64,000 nt of DNA from Comamonas sp. Y33R10-2 (GTDB lineage: Bacteria > Pseudomonadota > Gammaproteobacteria > Burkholderiales > Burkholderiaceae_C). The DNA is taken from assembly GCF_019355935.1 (NCBI RefSeq), contig NZ_CP079925.1, positions 2,790,001-2,854,000 on the forward strand, given 5' to 3'. The position numbers and the translations under genes were made by a program. The notes beneath the pieces are model-generated. The model did not search any database. It was not told where the DNA came from and worked only from the letters and a program-made list of their open reading frames with translations. This document shows, piece by piece, positions 25,902 through 33,615 of the stretch. Position 1 is the first letter of the stretch, and each line of letters starts with the position of its first letter.

Positions 25902-27254
25902 ATGGCCGTACAGATCAAAACCCTTGTCTGCCCCCAGTGTGGCTCTGGCCGTTGCAGCAAAGTGCAAGGCACGCCCAACCTCTACGCATGCAGCGCCTGC
26001 GCAACGGAATTTGTACTCAGCGACAACAACGCGCCCAAGGAAATGCGCGTCATCCACAGTCTGGATGAAGCCCAGTTCGGCAGCTTGCAAAAGCTCAAAT
26101 ACATGTGGCCGGGCCTGATCGCCGTGCTGGCGCTGATTGTGCTGGCCCCCATGATCTGGGGACTGATTGGCAGCTCGATTCCCAAGCCGGTGCAATCCGC
26201 TCAGCTCAAAGCCTCAACCGTCTATGAAACGGCTGGCGGTCAGTTCAATGTTGTGCGTGTGCTGGAGAACAACGCCGATCGCATAGACCACTACCAGCTG
26301 CTCATCAACAGTCTGGATAGCGGCGACAAGCTGGGTGAGCCGCAGCAGTTCAGTTTTCAGCGCACCACGCTCTCGCAGTCGCCGCAGTTTGCGCATTTCT
26401 CTGATGGCAGCATCTTCCTCATAATGAACGGGCAAAAGCTCCTGCGGCTGGACCCCGGCAGCTCCCAGTTCGTGAGTTTGGACAACGAACTCGTCAACCG
26501 CCATGCCGCGCAGCTGGGTGTGGGCGTGTCAAAACTCGAATGGGCCAATAGCGATAAGCCGGACGGCCTGCTCGTCACCAGCAACTCGGGCGAGAACTAT
26601 TTCGTCTTCTGGCTGACCGGCGAAATCGTTCCTCAGGCCGTGCAGCACAAAGACTTTGCACAGCGCCCCTTCAACAGCTACACAGACATGCGCCAGCACT
26701 ATGCATTTGCCGAGCTGGATGGATTGAACGAAATGGTCAACGCAGCCAGCGCGCCGGGGTTGCTGATCCGCTATGCACAACAAGTCAAACCCGGCCAGTA
26801 CCAAAGCCTGCCCTCGCTGCGCCTGCAATCAGATCAGGAAGAGCTGGTAAAGATCGCCGCAAGTGGGACCTATGTGCCCGTGGCCGACGGCTGGGTGACA
26901 GAGCTTGAGCCGCTGCGGCAATCGGGCATCTCTCAGCTGGAACTGGTGCCCCCAGTGCAAAAACGCTTTCGCGGCAGCGTGCTGGCGCATAACGCCCAGC
27001 GCGTGCTCATCGTCTTCAACACTACCCCGGTGACCGACCAAGGCCGCGTGCTGCAGTTGCTGGATCAGGCCAGCGGCAAGCCGGTCTGGAGCCGCACGCT
27101 GGACCAGTTGCCCCAGATCACCCGCAGCGGCAGCTACCTCTCGGCCGATGCTCTGCCTTCGGGCTTTTATCTGCGCTCTGACGATATGACACCCTCGCTG
27201 CTCATCAGCAATGACGGGCGGCTGCTGCATGACTTCAGCCCGCGCAGAGATTAA
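25902..27254 (+). CDS. Zinc-ribbon membrane protein, paralog B
   Basis: A 450-residue paralog of the preceding protein with the same layout. The zinc ribbon is LVCPQCGSG and YACSACATEF (about residues 8-36), then a linker and a membrane helix near residues 67-90 (GLIAVLALIVLAPMIWGLIG), then a long extracytoplasmic part. Shared segments with paralog A include KLLRLDPGSSQFV, GRVLQLLDQASGKPVWSRTL and PSGFYLRSDD near the end. The frame runs 17 codons upstream into the end of paralog A, but ATG 25902 gives a start matching the ribbon position in A. It lies 25 bases after paralog A. Confidence 0.75.
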   Translation: MAVQIKTLVCPQCGSGRCSKVQGTPNLYACSACATEFVLSDNNAPKEMRVIHSLDEAQFGSLQKLKYMWPGLIAVLALIVLAPMIWGLIGSSIPKPVQSAQLKASTVYETAGGQFNVVRVLENNADRIDHYQLLINSLDSGDKLGEPQQFSFQRTTLSQSPQFAHFSDGSIFLIMNGQKLLRLDPGSSQFVSLDNELVNRHAAQLGVGVSKLEWANSDKPDGLLVTSNSGENYFVFWLTGEIVPQAVQHKDFAQRPFNSYTDMRQHYAFAELDGLNEMVNAASAPGLLIRYAQQVKPGQYQSLPSLRLQSDQEELVKIAASGTYVPVADGWVTELEPLRQSGISQLELVPPVQKRFRGSVLAHNAQRVLIVFNTTPVTDQGRVLQLLDQASGKPVWSRTLDQLPQITRSGSYLSADALPSGFYLRSDDMTPSLLISNDGRLLHDFSPRRD

Positions 27255-27261
27255 TGCTCTG

Positions 27262-27310
27262 AATATGGGAGCATCTAGTGCTTGATGGTATTGGACTAGA
27301 GGCTAAAAAC
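27262..27310 (+). repeat. R-type repeat between paralogs B and C
   Basis: GAGCATCTAGTGCTTGATGG...TTGGACTAGAGGCTAAAAAC has the CTAG stem and the AGAGGC right end; its left end is degenerate. It separates paralog C from the preceding genes. Confidence 0.45.
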
Positions 27311-27324
27311 ACTGTATCAATGAC

Positions 27325-28545
27325 ATGAGCTTGATTATTCGTATTGCCCGCTCCAATTGGGCACGCGTCCTTGTTGCATGTGGTGCGCTGCTCTGGTTGC
27401 TGTGGCCCACGCTGAGCGGCTGGCTAGGTGCCGTCAGCAATCAGTCGCCAGCGCAAACCCAGACCTTGGTGGCCAGCACCATGAGCGATATGAGCGGCCA
27501 GCCCGCGCTGGTGCGCGTCTTCCAGCGCGATACACAGCAGGGCCGGGTGCTGCAGACGGTGATCGACTCTCTGGAAAACGGTGCGCGCTTGGGTAACCCG
27601 CAAGACTTTGCTGTGGATGCCCAAGAGCCGGGCCCGGTTGTGGAGTTCATGCACTACGCCAGCGGCCACCTCTGCGCCGTGCTGCAAAGCCAGCGCTTTG
27701 CTTGTCTCGATGCGCAGCCGGCTCAGTTCTTCGAGCAAACCGACTCCATCAAAGCCCTGCTGCCCACAGGCCTGCGCAGCATGGCTCCACAGGGGCGGCA
27801 ATGGCCCGGCGCCCTGCGCTTGCAGGGGCAAGATGGGCAAAGCTATTACTACAACCAGCAAGCTGCCCAGCTCATGCCCCAGTCGCAGGCGCTGCCAAAA
27901 TTTGCGCAGGAGTCAGTCCACTACACCAGCAGCTGGCAAAGCTTTGGGCTGGCCCCGGCAGCAGGGGAGAAGGCCGCGCCCGGTGCATCGCTGAGCTATC
28001 TCGTCAGCTACCGGCTCAAAGGCGGGCTGGGCCAGATGCAGTACCAGCCGCAAATCCCCCTGTACCGCTGGACGGGTATCGATATGCTCAATGGCTACCA
28101 GCCCATAGGCAATGGCTTTGCCCTGCGCACCAGCGATGTAGCCATGCCGGGGCTGATCTCGGCCAGCGTCGCCGCCCCCATGCTGCCGCGCGTCAACGCA
28201 CGGCTGCTGGCCAGCAACGCCAGCGCCGCGCTGATTTTGTACACGCCGCAAACCATTGGCGGTGATGAGGGGCAGATACTGGAGATTGTGGATACCGCCA
28301 GTTTGGCTGCCATCTGGAGCCAGCCCCTCGCCCGCATCACGCAACTGGCGGCGGCTGGGCAAGACCTGCAGGCCGAAGGCATCCGCAGCGGCTTTTACCT
28401 GCGCGGCGGCCCGGCTCTGCCCCTGCTGCTCATCGACAACAAAGGCGCGGTGCAGTACGACTTTGTCAAAGGCACAGGGGTCGAGGCCGGCAGTGGCTGG
28501 CTGCGCCAAATAGGCAACTGGCTGTCTGGATTGATCGACTTATAG
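27325..28545 (+). CDS. Membrane-anchored paralog C, lacking the zinc ribbon
   Basis: This 406-residue protein is the third and most diverged paralog. It begins directly with the membrane helix (about residues 10-33, VLVACGALLWLLWPTLSGWL) and lacks the CxxC pairs of A and B. The extracytoplasmic domain keeps the same order of landmarks: RVFQRDTQQGRVLQTVIDSL, GDEGQILEIVDTASLAAIWS and IRSGFYLRGG, and ends with a hydrophobic tail. The helix at the very N-terminus makes it a signal-anchor protein. It lies 70 bases after paralog B with an R repeat in between. Loss of the ribbon suggests that it does not take part in the cytosolic contact of A and B. Confidence 0.72.
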   Translation: MSLIIRIARSNWARVLVACGALLWLLWPTLSGWLGAVSNQSPAQTQTLVASTMSDMSGQPALVRVFQRDTQQGRVLQTVIDSLENGARLGNPQDFAVDAQEPGPVVEFMHYASGHLCAVLQSQRFACLDAQPAQFFEQTDSIKALLPTGLRSMAPQGRQWPGALRLQGQDGQSYYYNQQAAQLMPQSQALPKFAQESVHYTSSWQSFGLAPAAGEKAAPGASLSYLVSYRLKGGLGQMQYQPQIPLYRWTGIDMLNGYQPIGNGFALRTSDVAMPGLISASVAAPMLPRVNARLLASNASAALILYTPQTIGGDEGQILEIVDTASLAAIWSQPLARITQLAAAGQDLQAEGIRSGFYLRGGPALPLLLIDNKGAVQYDFVKGTGVEAGSGWLRQIGNWLSGLIDL

Positions 28546-28600
28546 TGTGAAGACATCCCCGCGACGTGCATGCCGCTTTTTGCAACTGAAGGAGAGACCC

Positions 28601-28939
28601 ATGGCCGGTGTTTTTGAGTTGAGCAAGAGCAGTGATGGACAGTTTCGCTTTGTACTGAAAGCGGGCAATGGCGAGATCATTCTCACCAGCGAGCTGTACA
28701 CAACCCGCACAGCGGCGCAAAACGGCATCGCCTCGGTACAGACCAATAGCCCGCAGGACGAGCGCTACGAGAAAAAGACCGCCAGCAATGGCAAGGAGCA
28801 CTTCAACCTCAAGGCCGCCAACCATCAGGTCATTGGCTCCAGCCAGCCCTACGCCTCGGCCGCCTCGCGTGATGCAGGCATTGAATCCGTCAAGAAAAAC
28901 GGGCCCAGCGCTAGCGTCAAGGATTTAACGGCTGTTTGA
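28601..28939 (+). CDS. YegP-family (DUF1508) protein
   Basis: This 112-residue protein consists of two tandem DUF1508 repeats, each starting with an F-E/F-N-L-K-type strand (GVFELSKSSDGQFRFVLKA and EHFNLKAANHQVIGSSQPY). Each repeat ends with an alanine-rich helix and S-V (NGIASVQTN, AGIESVKKN). YegP-like proteins are small, dimeric and of unknown function. GAAGGAG precedes ATG 28601 and decides the start; the longer frame to 28547 has no such signal. It is followed by a terminator and may be the last gene of the preceding cluster, 55 bases after paralog C. Confidence 0.9.
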   Translation: MAGVFELSKSSDGQFRFVLKAGNGEIILTSELYTTRTAAQNGIASVQTNSPQDERYEKKTASNGKEHFNLKAANHQVIGSSQPYASAASRDAGIESVKKNGPSASVKDLTAV

Positions 28940-28985
28940 AATTGATAGCTGGCAGCGCTTGCTGAATAAGAACCAGAGGCCTTTC
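28939..28985 (+). repeat. R-type intergenic repeat
   Basis: AAATTGATAGCTGGCAGCGC...AATAAGAACCAGAGGCCTTT: both conserved ends of the family. Its right end forms part of the following terminator. Confidence 0.6.
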
Positions 28986-28998
28986 AGGCCTCTTTTTT
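28976..28998 (+). terminator. Short intrinsic terminator after the YegP-type gene
   Basis: GAGGCC, loop TTTCA, GGCCTC, then six T. The stem is formed by the right end of an R repeat, an example of the repeat doubling as a terminator. Confidence 0.6.
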
Positions 28999-29796
28999 AT
29001 GTTTGTCCACAAACTTCTCTATGGCCGACCAGAAGCCCGCAGCGCGGAAGATGCTTGAATGATTGGCCTGCGCAAACGCCTGCACCTGCACGGCCTTGCC
29101 ATTGAGGCTTTGCAGCAAGGCATCGGTACGCTCGGGCAGCACCACTTGATCGAGTCCGGCGCGCAGCACCAAGATCGGGCCGTGGTAGTTGCGCAGATGC
29201 TCGGCAGAGTCAAACGGGTCGCGCAGCAAAAACTCCACCGGCAACCAAGCGTACATGCCGCGCACCGTATTCAAAATACTGTCAAACGGCGTGACCAGCA
29301 CCAGCTTGTCAGGCTGGCGCAGATCGGCCACAGCAGAAGCGACCCCTGTGCCCAAGCTGCGACCAATCACAGTAATAGGCTGCTGCGGGTGCAGGCGCTT
29401 GACCTCATCGAACAAGGCGGTGGCATCTCTTTCCAGCAAGTCCTGCGTGGGCTCGCCCTCGCTGGCTCCGTAGCCCCGGTAGGCCAGCATGTAAATATCG
29501 CTGTGCGGCAGGCTATGTGCCAGCTGCTCTTGCCTGCGGGCAATGTTTTCTGCATTGCCGCCAAAGTAAATCACGCTGCCCTGCGCCTTGCCGTCTGCCG
29601 GATGAAGCTGCCAGCCGCGCAGCAGCACATCGGCGCGCTGCAAAGAAAAGTTGGTGCTGTTGGCCGGCAACCGCGTTTCGTTGCCATTGAAAATGAGCTG
29701 GCGCTGGTGCGCAAACATATAGCTGCAGATGCAGACATAGATTGCTAGGCATAGGGCCAGCAGCCAGAGCAGGGGTTTGAGGAGCTTGGTGAGCAT
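28984..29796 (-). CDS. Alpha/beta hydrolase, Bem46/YfhR-like
   Basis: The 270-residue protein has an N-terminal hydrophobic anchor (LLKPLLWLLALCLAIYVCIC) followed by an alpha/beta hydrolase domain. The nucleophile serine is in TVIGRSLGTGVASAVA. The acid is probably the aspartate in LRAGLDQVVLPER and the histidine is in ANHSSIFRAAG. AYRGYGASEGEP is the conserved loop of Bem46/ABHD13-type hydrolases. It should be membrane-anchored with the domain on the periplasmic side; the substrate is unknown. The gene is convergent with the YegP-type gene, and its upstream side borders the large repeat array. Confidence 0.88.
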   Translation of the reverse strand: MLTKLLKPLLWLLALCLAIYVCICSYMFAHQRQLIFNGNETRLPANSTNFSLQRADVLLRGWQLHPADGKAQGSVIYFGGNAENIARRQEQLAHSLPHSDIYMLAYRGYGASEGEPTQDLLERDATALFDEVKRLHPQQPITVIGRSLGTGVASAVADLRQPDKLVLVTPFDSILNTVRGMYAWLPVEFLLRDPFDSAEHLRNYHGPILVLRAGLDQVVLPERTDALLQSLNGKAVQVQAFAQANHSSIFRAAGFWSAIEKFVDKHKKEA

Positions 29797-29893
29797 GGGG
29801 CGAAAGGTGTGGGGCTTGCGCCAAATTGTGCGCAGATTTATGTGACTTTGGTGTGCGCTTTACCTTGGCTTTATGTAAAAAGCTGTCCGTGAA

Positions 29894-29941
29894 TGTGATA
29901 GCTGCATATCCAATCAATACCTTGGCTAGAAGCTGATTGAG
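29894..29941 (+). repeat. R repeat before E1
   Basis: GATAGCTGCATATCC...CTTGGCTAGAAGCTGATT; left boundary of the array. Confidence 0.6.
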
Positions 29942-29974
29942 CTGATATTTCTGCCTCATGCTTGATTGACGAGC

Positions 29975-30245
29975 AGGAGCCGGGTTTTGCCCCGGCGGGC
30001 AACCTACTTTCTGCTGCCAGAAAGTAGGCAAAGAGCTGCACCCCTACTGCCCACGACCCCTTCGCTGCGCTACGGGGCAACCTGCGCCGTCAAGCTCTTG
30101 GGGCTGTGCGGCCCAACTCACTGCGTGCCTACGGCACTGCGTTCAAACAAACGGCCGCAAGTCAGATGACGATGCAGTTGCACTCTGCGGTGCAACTGCC
30201 AGCCCCAAGAACTTGCCGTCGCAGGCGTGGGCACAAGGGGCGATA
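29975..30245 (+). repeat. Array element E1 (plus)
   Basis: It starts with a GCCGGG/CCCCGGC stem and then has the perfect 11-bp stem CCTACTTTCTG (30003-30013) with CAGAAAGTAGG (30018-30028). Near the far end lies a perfect 10-bp stem GCAGTTGCAC (30174-30183) with GTGCAACTGC (30190-30199). It is about 95% identical to E3 by eye. Confidence 0.85.
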
Positions 30246-30278
30246 CCGAATGCGGGCAGCCAGATAGCTTCTTTATCG

Positions 30279-30325
30279 TTTTGATAGCTGCTACCCACGG
30301 TGCAATAAGGACTAGAAGACAATTC
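30279..30325 (+). repeat. R repeat between E1 and E2
   Basis: TTGATAGCTGCTACCC...AATAAGGACTAGAAGAC; near identical to the copy between E3 and E4. Confidence 0.6.
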
Positions 30326-30330
30326 CGTCA

Positions 30331-30655
30331 CAAATCAGGCAGGCCGCCCGTATCCGCGCCCACCCCTTGTGTCTGCGCCTGCGGCACGCGGTTCGGGCTG
30401 CGGGCAACGCTGCCGCAGGACAGCGTTGCTTCGTGCTCTGACTTGCCGCCGTTTGTTTGAGCGAAGCGCTGCAAGCGCGCAGCGAGTTGGGCGGCACCGC
30501 AGACTGAATTGCGTGACGCAGGTTTGCCCGTAGCGCAGTGAAACGTAGCGTAGGGACGCAGACAGCAGGGGCGCATTCTTTGGGTTACGTTTCTTGTGCG
30601 AGCAAGAAAGGTAACTCGCCAGCCGGGGCGAGACCCGGCCTCTGTCGCTGGCGAC
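30331..30655 (-). repeat. Array element E2 (minus)
   Basis: An inverted homolog of E1. Stems in the matching places: GCAACGCTG (30404-30412) with CAGCGTTGC (30421-30429), CGCTGC/GCAGCG (30467-30484), and GTTACGTTTCTTG (30584-30596) with CAAGAAAGGTAAC (30603-30615). Its last 200 bp are identical or nearly so to E4. Confidence 0.85.
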
Positions 30656-30667
30656 GCAATGAAGTTA

Positions 30668-30718
30668 ATTTTGATAGCTACTAGTGCAAGATGCATAAGC
30701 ACTAGAGGCTGATTTGGC
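30668..30718 (+). repeat. R repeat between E2 and E3
   Basis: GATAGCTACTAGTGC...GCACTAGAGGCTGATTT, a complete copy with the CTAGTGC/GCACTAG stem. Confidence 0.65.
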
Positions 30719-30736
30719 CTCATGCCTGATTTGCGG

Positions 30737-31010
30737 ACAGGAGCCGGGTTTCGCCCCGGCGGGCAACCTACTTTCTGCTGCCAGAAAGTAGGCAAAGAGC
30801 CGCACCCCTACTGCCCACGACCCCTTCGCTGCGCTACGGGGCAACCTGCGCCGTCAAGCTCTTGGGGCTGTGCGGCCCAACTCACTGCGTGCTTGCAGCA
30901 CTTCGTTCAGACAAACGGCCGCAAGTCAGATGACGATGCAGTTGCACTCTGCAGTGCAACTTCCAGCCCCAAGAACTTGCCGTCGCAGGCGTGGGCACAA
31001 GGGGCGAGAT
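30737..31010 (+). repeat. Array element E3 (plus)
   Basis: The CCTACTTTCTG stem is at 30767-30792. The GCAGTTGCAC stem (30938-30963) has one mismatch. Near identical to E1. Confidence 0.85.
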
Positions 31011-31039
31011 ACTGAATACGGGATAGATTTTTTAGCAAA

Positions 31040-31085
31040 ATAGAGAGCAGCTACCCAAAGTGCAATAAGGACTAGAAGCCAATTT
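31040..31085 (+). repeat. R repeat between E3 and E4
   Basis: GAGCAGCTACCC...AATAAGGACTAGAAGCC; left end degenerate. Confidence 0.5.
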
Positions 31086-31089
31086 CGTC

Positions 31090-31418
31090 ACAAAGCAGGC
31101 CGGTTGTCCGTATCTGCTCCCAACCCCCTTTTGTCAGCGCCTGCGGCACGCGGTTCAGGCTGCGGGTAACGCTGCCGTAGGACAGCGTTGCTTCGTCATC
31201 TGACTTGCCGCCGTTTGTCTGAGCGAAGCGCTGCAAGCGCGCAGCGAGTTGGGCGGCACCGCAGACTGAATTGCGTGACGCAGGTTTGCCCGTAGCGCAG
31301 TGAAACGTAGCGTAGGGACGCAGACAGCAGGGGCGCATTCTTTGGGTTACGTTTCTTGTGCGAGCAAGAAAGGTAACTCGCCAGCCGGGGCGAGACCCGG
31401 CCTCTGTCGCTGGCGACG
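31090..31418 (-). repeat. Array element E4 (minus)
   Basis: Matches E2, diverged in its first 100 bp and essentially identical afterwards. The GTTACGTTTCTTG stem is at 31346-31377. Confidence 0.85.
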
Positions 31419-31428
31419 ATATGCCGCT

Positions 31429-31477
31429 AATTTGATAGCTGTATGTCTAATTAACACAATAACTAGAGGTTGATTTT
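31429..31477 (+). repeat. R repeat between E4 and E5
   Basis: TTTGATAGCTGTATG...AATAACTAGAGGTTGATTTT. Confidence 0.55.
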
Positions 31478-31511
31478 GCTGATATTCATGGCCTTATGCC
31501 TGGTTGACTGA

Positions 31512-31728
31512 CAGGAGCCGGGTTTCGCCCCGGCGGGCAAGCTACTTTCTGAGGCCAGAAAGTAGCCAAAGAGCCTGACCCTGCTGCCCGCGTCCCTCCG
31601 GCTTCGCCTGCGGGCAAATCTGCGCCGACAACCTCTTGTTGCGGTGCGGCCCAACTCACTGCGTGCTTGCAGCACTTCGCTCAAACAAGCGGCCGCCGTC
31701 GCAGGCGCGGGCAAAAGGGCGGGGGAAC
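31512..31728 (+). repeat. Array element E5 (plus, shortened)
   Basis: It lacks the segment with the GCAGTTGCAC stem. The first stem is kept as GCTACTTTCTG (31541-31551) with CAGAAAGTAGC (31556-31566), a compensated change of the outer pair relative to E1. Confidence 0.85.
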
Positions 31729-31754
31729 CGAATGCGGGATAGCTTCTTTATCAA

Positions 31755-31800
31755 ACTGATAGCGGTTAGTCCTTGACGCACCTTGACTAGAAGCCGATTT
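31755..31800 (+). repeat. R repeat between E5 and E6
   Basis: CTGATAGCGGTTAGTCC...TTGACTAGAAGCCGATTT. Confidence 0.6.
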
Positions 31801-31807
31801 CGTCACA

Positions 31808-32131
31808 AATCAGGCAGGCCGTCCGTTCCCTGTTGCCCACCCCTTGTGTCTGCGCCTGCGGCACGCGGTTCAGGCTGCGGGCAGCGCTGCCGCAGGACAG
31901 CGTTGCTTCGTCATCTGACTTGCCGCCGTTTGTCTGAGCGAAGCGGCAAAGCCGCGCAGCGAGTTGGGCGGCACCGCAGACTGAATCGCGTGACGCAGGT
32001 TTGCCCGTAGCGTAGTGAAACGTAGCGTAGGGACGCGGACAGTCGGGGGCGTGTTCTTTTGCCTTCTTTGCTTGCACGAGCAAGAAAAGAAGGTCGCCAG
32101 CCGGGGCGAGACCCGGCCTCTGTCGCTGGCA
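31808..32131 (-). repeat. Array element E6 (minus)
   Basis: The most diverged minus copy. Stems: GCGGC/GCCGC (31943-31955) where E2 has CGCTGC/GCAGCG, and CCTTCTTTGCTTG (32062-32074) with CAAGAAAAGAAGG (32081-32093) where E2 has a different 13-bp stem. No R repeat follows it. Confidence 0.85.
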
Positions 32132-32168
32132 ACTTCGAAATGTTTTTTAGATTGGTTTGTAATGTAAT

Positions 32169-32647
32169 TTAGCTTGACTTTACTTTGATGCAGGTAGTTA
32201 TTATTTTCTCATTTTCTTCCTCGGATACCCAAATTTCATTATCAATAAACTTTGTTTTTACAGATGTGGTATCCCCCTTTTTGACGGATTTCAAAATCTC
32301 ATCAATAAACTTATCATTTTGATTTTTGTGTTTGTATTGCTTGCGGAAAATTCTTCAACTACACCTAAAAAATAACCATCTTTGATTGACCAAGTTCCAT
32401 TTCCTGTGGTGGAGTAAGCAGATGCCTCTGGCTTAAAATTCGTAAAATTGATGGCGGTCATAAATGTGCCAGAGCTTGAGAAACGGTTGTTTCTATAGTA
32501 GGTAATGGTATCCGTTTGAACCATAATCCCTCCTACGTTCGCAGTGCAATCCCATTTTCCGAGGATGTCAATATTATTGATTTTGGTTTGTGAGTTTGCA
32601 ATAAATGCAATGCTGGAAAGAAGAGTCGCTATAAAAATATTTCGCAT
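32169..32647 (-). pseudogene. Frameshifted AT-rich gene for an exported protein
   Basis: The first frame begins at ATG 32647 with a signal peptide (NIFIATLLSSIAFIANSQ) and runs 118 residues, containing GKWDCTANVGGIMVQTDTI, before an early stop at 32291. Just before that stop, the +1 frame continues with KFIDEILKSVKKGDTTSV and ends at 32169, so the intact protein would be about 160 residues. The break fits loss of one A in a five-A run (complement of 32323-32327). Base composition is far more AT-rich than the neighbours, pointing to horizontal acquisition. The GKWDC start of the mature part vaguely suggests a lipocalin-like fold; no family is assigned. A sequencing error is possible. Confidence 0.6.
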
Positions 32648-32756
32648 GTTTGATTCTCAATAAAAAGCTTTTGACAAAGGCTTTTTATTAGATAAACCTA
32701 AAAGTGTGCAATTACTTGCACACTTTTATTTTGAAGGGGCCGGCATTTTTTGAAAT

Positions 32757-33446
32757 TCACGCCCCCGGCAAAAAATACCCCGCCTTATGCTGATTCCGCG
32801 AACTGCTAACGCAAAGCTTCAGCCTCGCCTCCATGTACTGCCGCACCTCAGAGCGATCACACATCTGCGCCAAATCTTCCCAATACAGCAAGCTGGTAAA
32901 TGAGTTCTTCCCAGCCTCAGCTTCCACCTCAGAAGCATCAGCAGCAGCCACCGGCGTAGGCACATAAATAGGCAAATGCACGGGCGGGTAGCTGCGCACA
33001 GGCCGCTCGGCCACTTCTTCCTTGCGGCGCGAGGTCAGCAAAAAGTAATGCTGCTTGGCGTTGGCAAGGTGGGGTTTTTTCTCGGCGTCAAACACCTTGT
33101 CCAGTCGCTCAAGACCCTTGGCCACATCGGCGGCGTAAGTCCAGTTGGTGAGGTATTTGGTTTCGATGAACAAAAAGGTCTGCCGCGCAGGGTCAGAGAT
33201 CAGCACATCGGAGAGCTTGCTGCGCAGGCGCTCGTGGCACAGGTAGGCGTGGGTGTCGAACGAGACGTTGGGGCTTTGCAGCGCCAAGTCTTCGCGCCCG
33301 GTGACTTCCTGGATGTAGCGGTTGAAGTGGACGATGCGCTTGGCATAGCCGGCCGTGAATTCGTTGAAAAAGTAGCCAGCAAAGAACTTGGTGCAGAGGT
33401 TGCGCTCTTTTTCGGATTCGATGAGGGAGGCGTTCGAGAAGATCAC
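32757..33446 (-). CDS. Uncharacterised protein, possible PD-(D/E)XK nuclease fold
   Basis: This 229-residue protein is not firmly recognised. The segment LSDVLISDPARQTFLFIETK (about residues 78-97) has an aspartate followed by E-x-K on a predicted strand, the pattern of PD-(D/E)XK nucleases. The upstream EKERNLCTKFFAGYFFNEF would be the leading helix. A serine/alanine-rich part near 165-185 separates a C-terminal YWEDLAQMCDRSEVRQYMEA segment. It lies between the repeat array with its AT-rich pseudogene and gatB, so it looks like part of a small accessory insertion. Nuclease function is inference. Confidence 0.6.
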   Translation of the reverse strand: MIFSNASLIESEKERNLCTKFFAGYFFNEFTAGYAKRIVHFNRYIQEVTGREDLALQSPNVSFDTHAYLCHERLRSKLSDVLISDPARQTFLFIETKYLTNWTYAADVAKGLERLDKVFDAEKKPHLANAKQHYFLLTSRRKEEVAERPVRSYPPVHLPIYVPTPVAAADASEVEAEAGKNSFTSLLYWEDLAQMCDRSEVRQYMEARLKLCVSSSRNQHKAGYFLPGA

Positions 33447-33514
33447 TGAAATTTTTCTGAGCTGGCTGCGCAGGGCATGGGAGCCGACGACGGGGGATGA
33501 CCGGAAAGAAACAA

Positions 33515-33541
33515 GGCCGCAGGTAGGTGCTACCTGCGGCC
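33515..33541 (-). terminator. Hairpin after gatB
   Basis: GGCCGCAGGTA and TACCTGCGGCC form an 11-bp stem; the minus strand continues TTGTTTCTTT. A second stem, ACAGGCA/TGCCTGT, lies nearer the gene at 33570-33597. Confidence 0.6.
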
Positions 33542-33615
33542 CTTAGACCTTGTTGCCATTATCTGGGGACACAGGCATGTCTTGAAGGACGTGCCTGTAA
33601 CAGAATGAGCCGGCT

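Larger units (their letters stand above)
29895..32135. repeat. Array of six structured repeats in alternating orientation
   Basis: 2.2 kb without a credible gene. Six copies (E1 to E6) of a homologous element, about 220-330 bp each, alternate plus, minus, plus, minus, plus, minus. Each is preceded by one R-type GATAGC repeat, all six of which point the same way. The repeating unit R-E(plus)-R-E(minus) is about 770 bp and occurs three times (GATAGC at 29897, 30673, 31434), so tandem duplication of the pair is likely. Units 1 and 2 are near identical over long stretches; unit 3 is more diverged. Short open frames across it are repeat translations and are not called. Confidence 0.9.

Noticed and set aside
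29963..32132. Many 60-170 codon open frames across the repeat array
   Set aside because: They recur as translations of the same repeat in different frames and orientations, with no ribosome-binding sites and no constant protein frame.
29895..32135. CRISPR array or integron attC cassettes
   Set aside because: Elements are hundreds of bases long, alternate in orientation and lack short uniform repeats with unique spacers; no cas or integrase gene is near.
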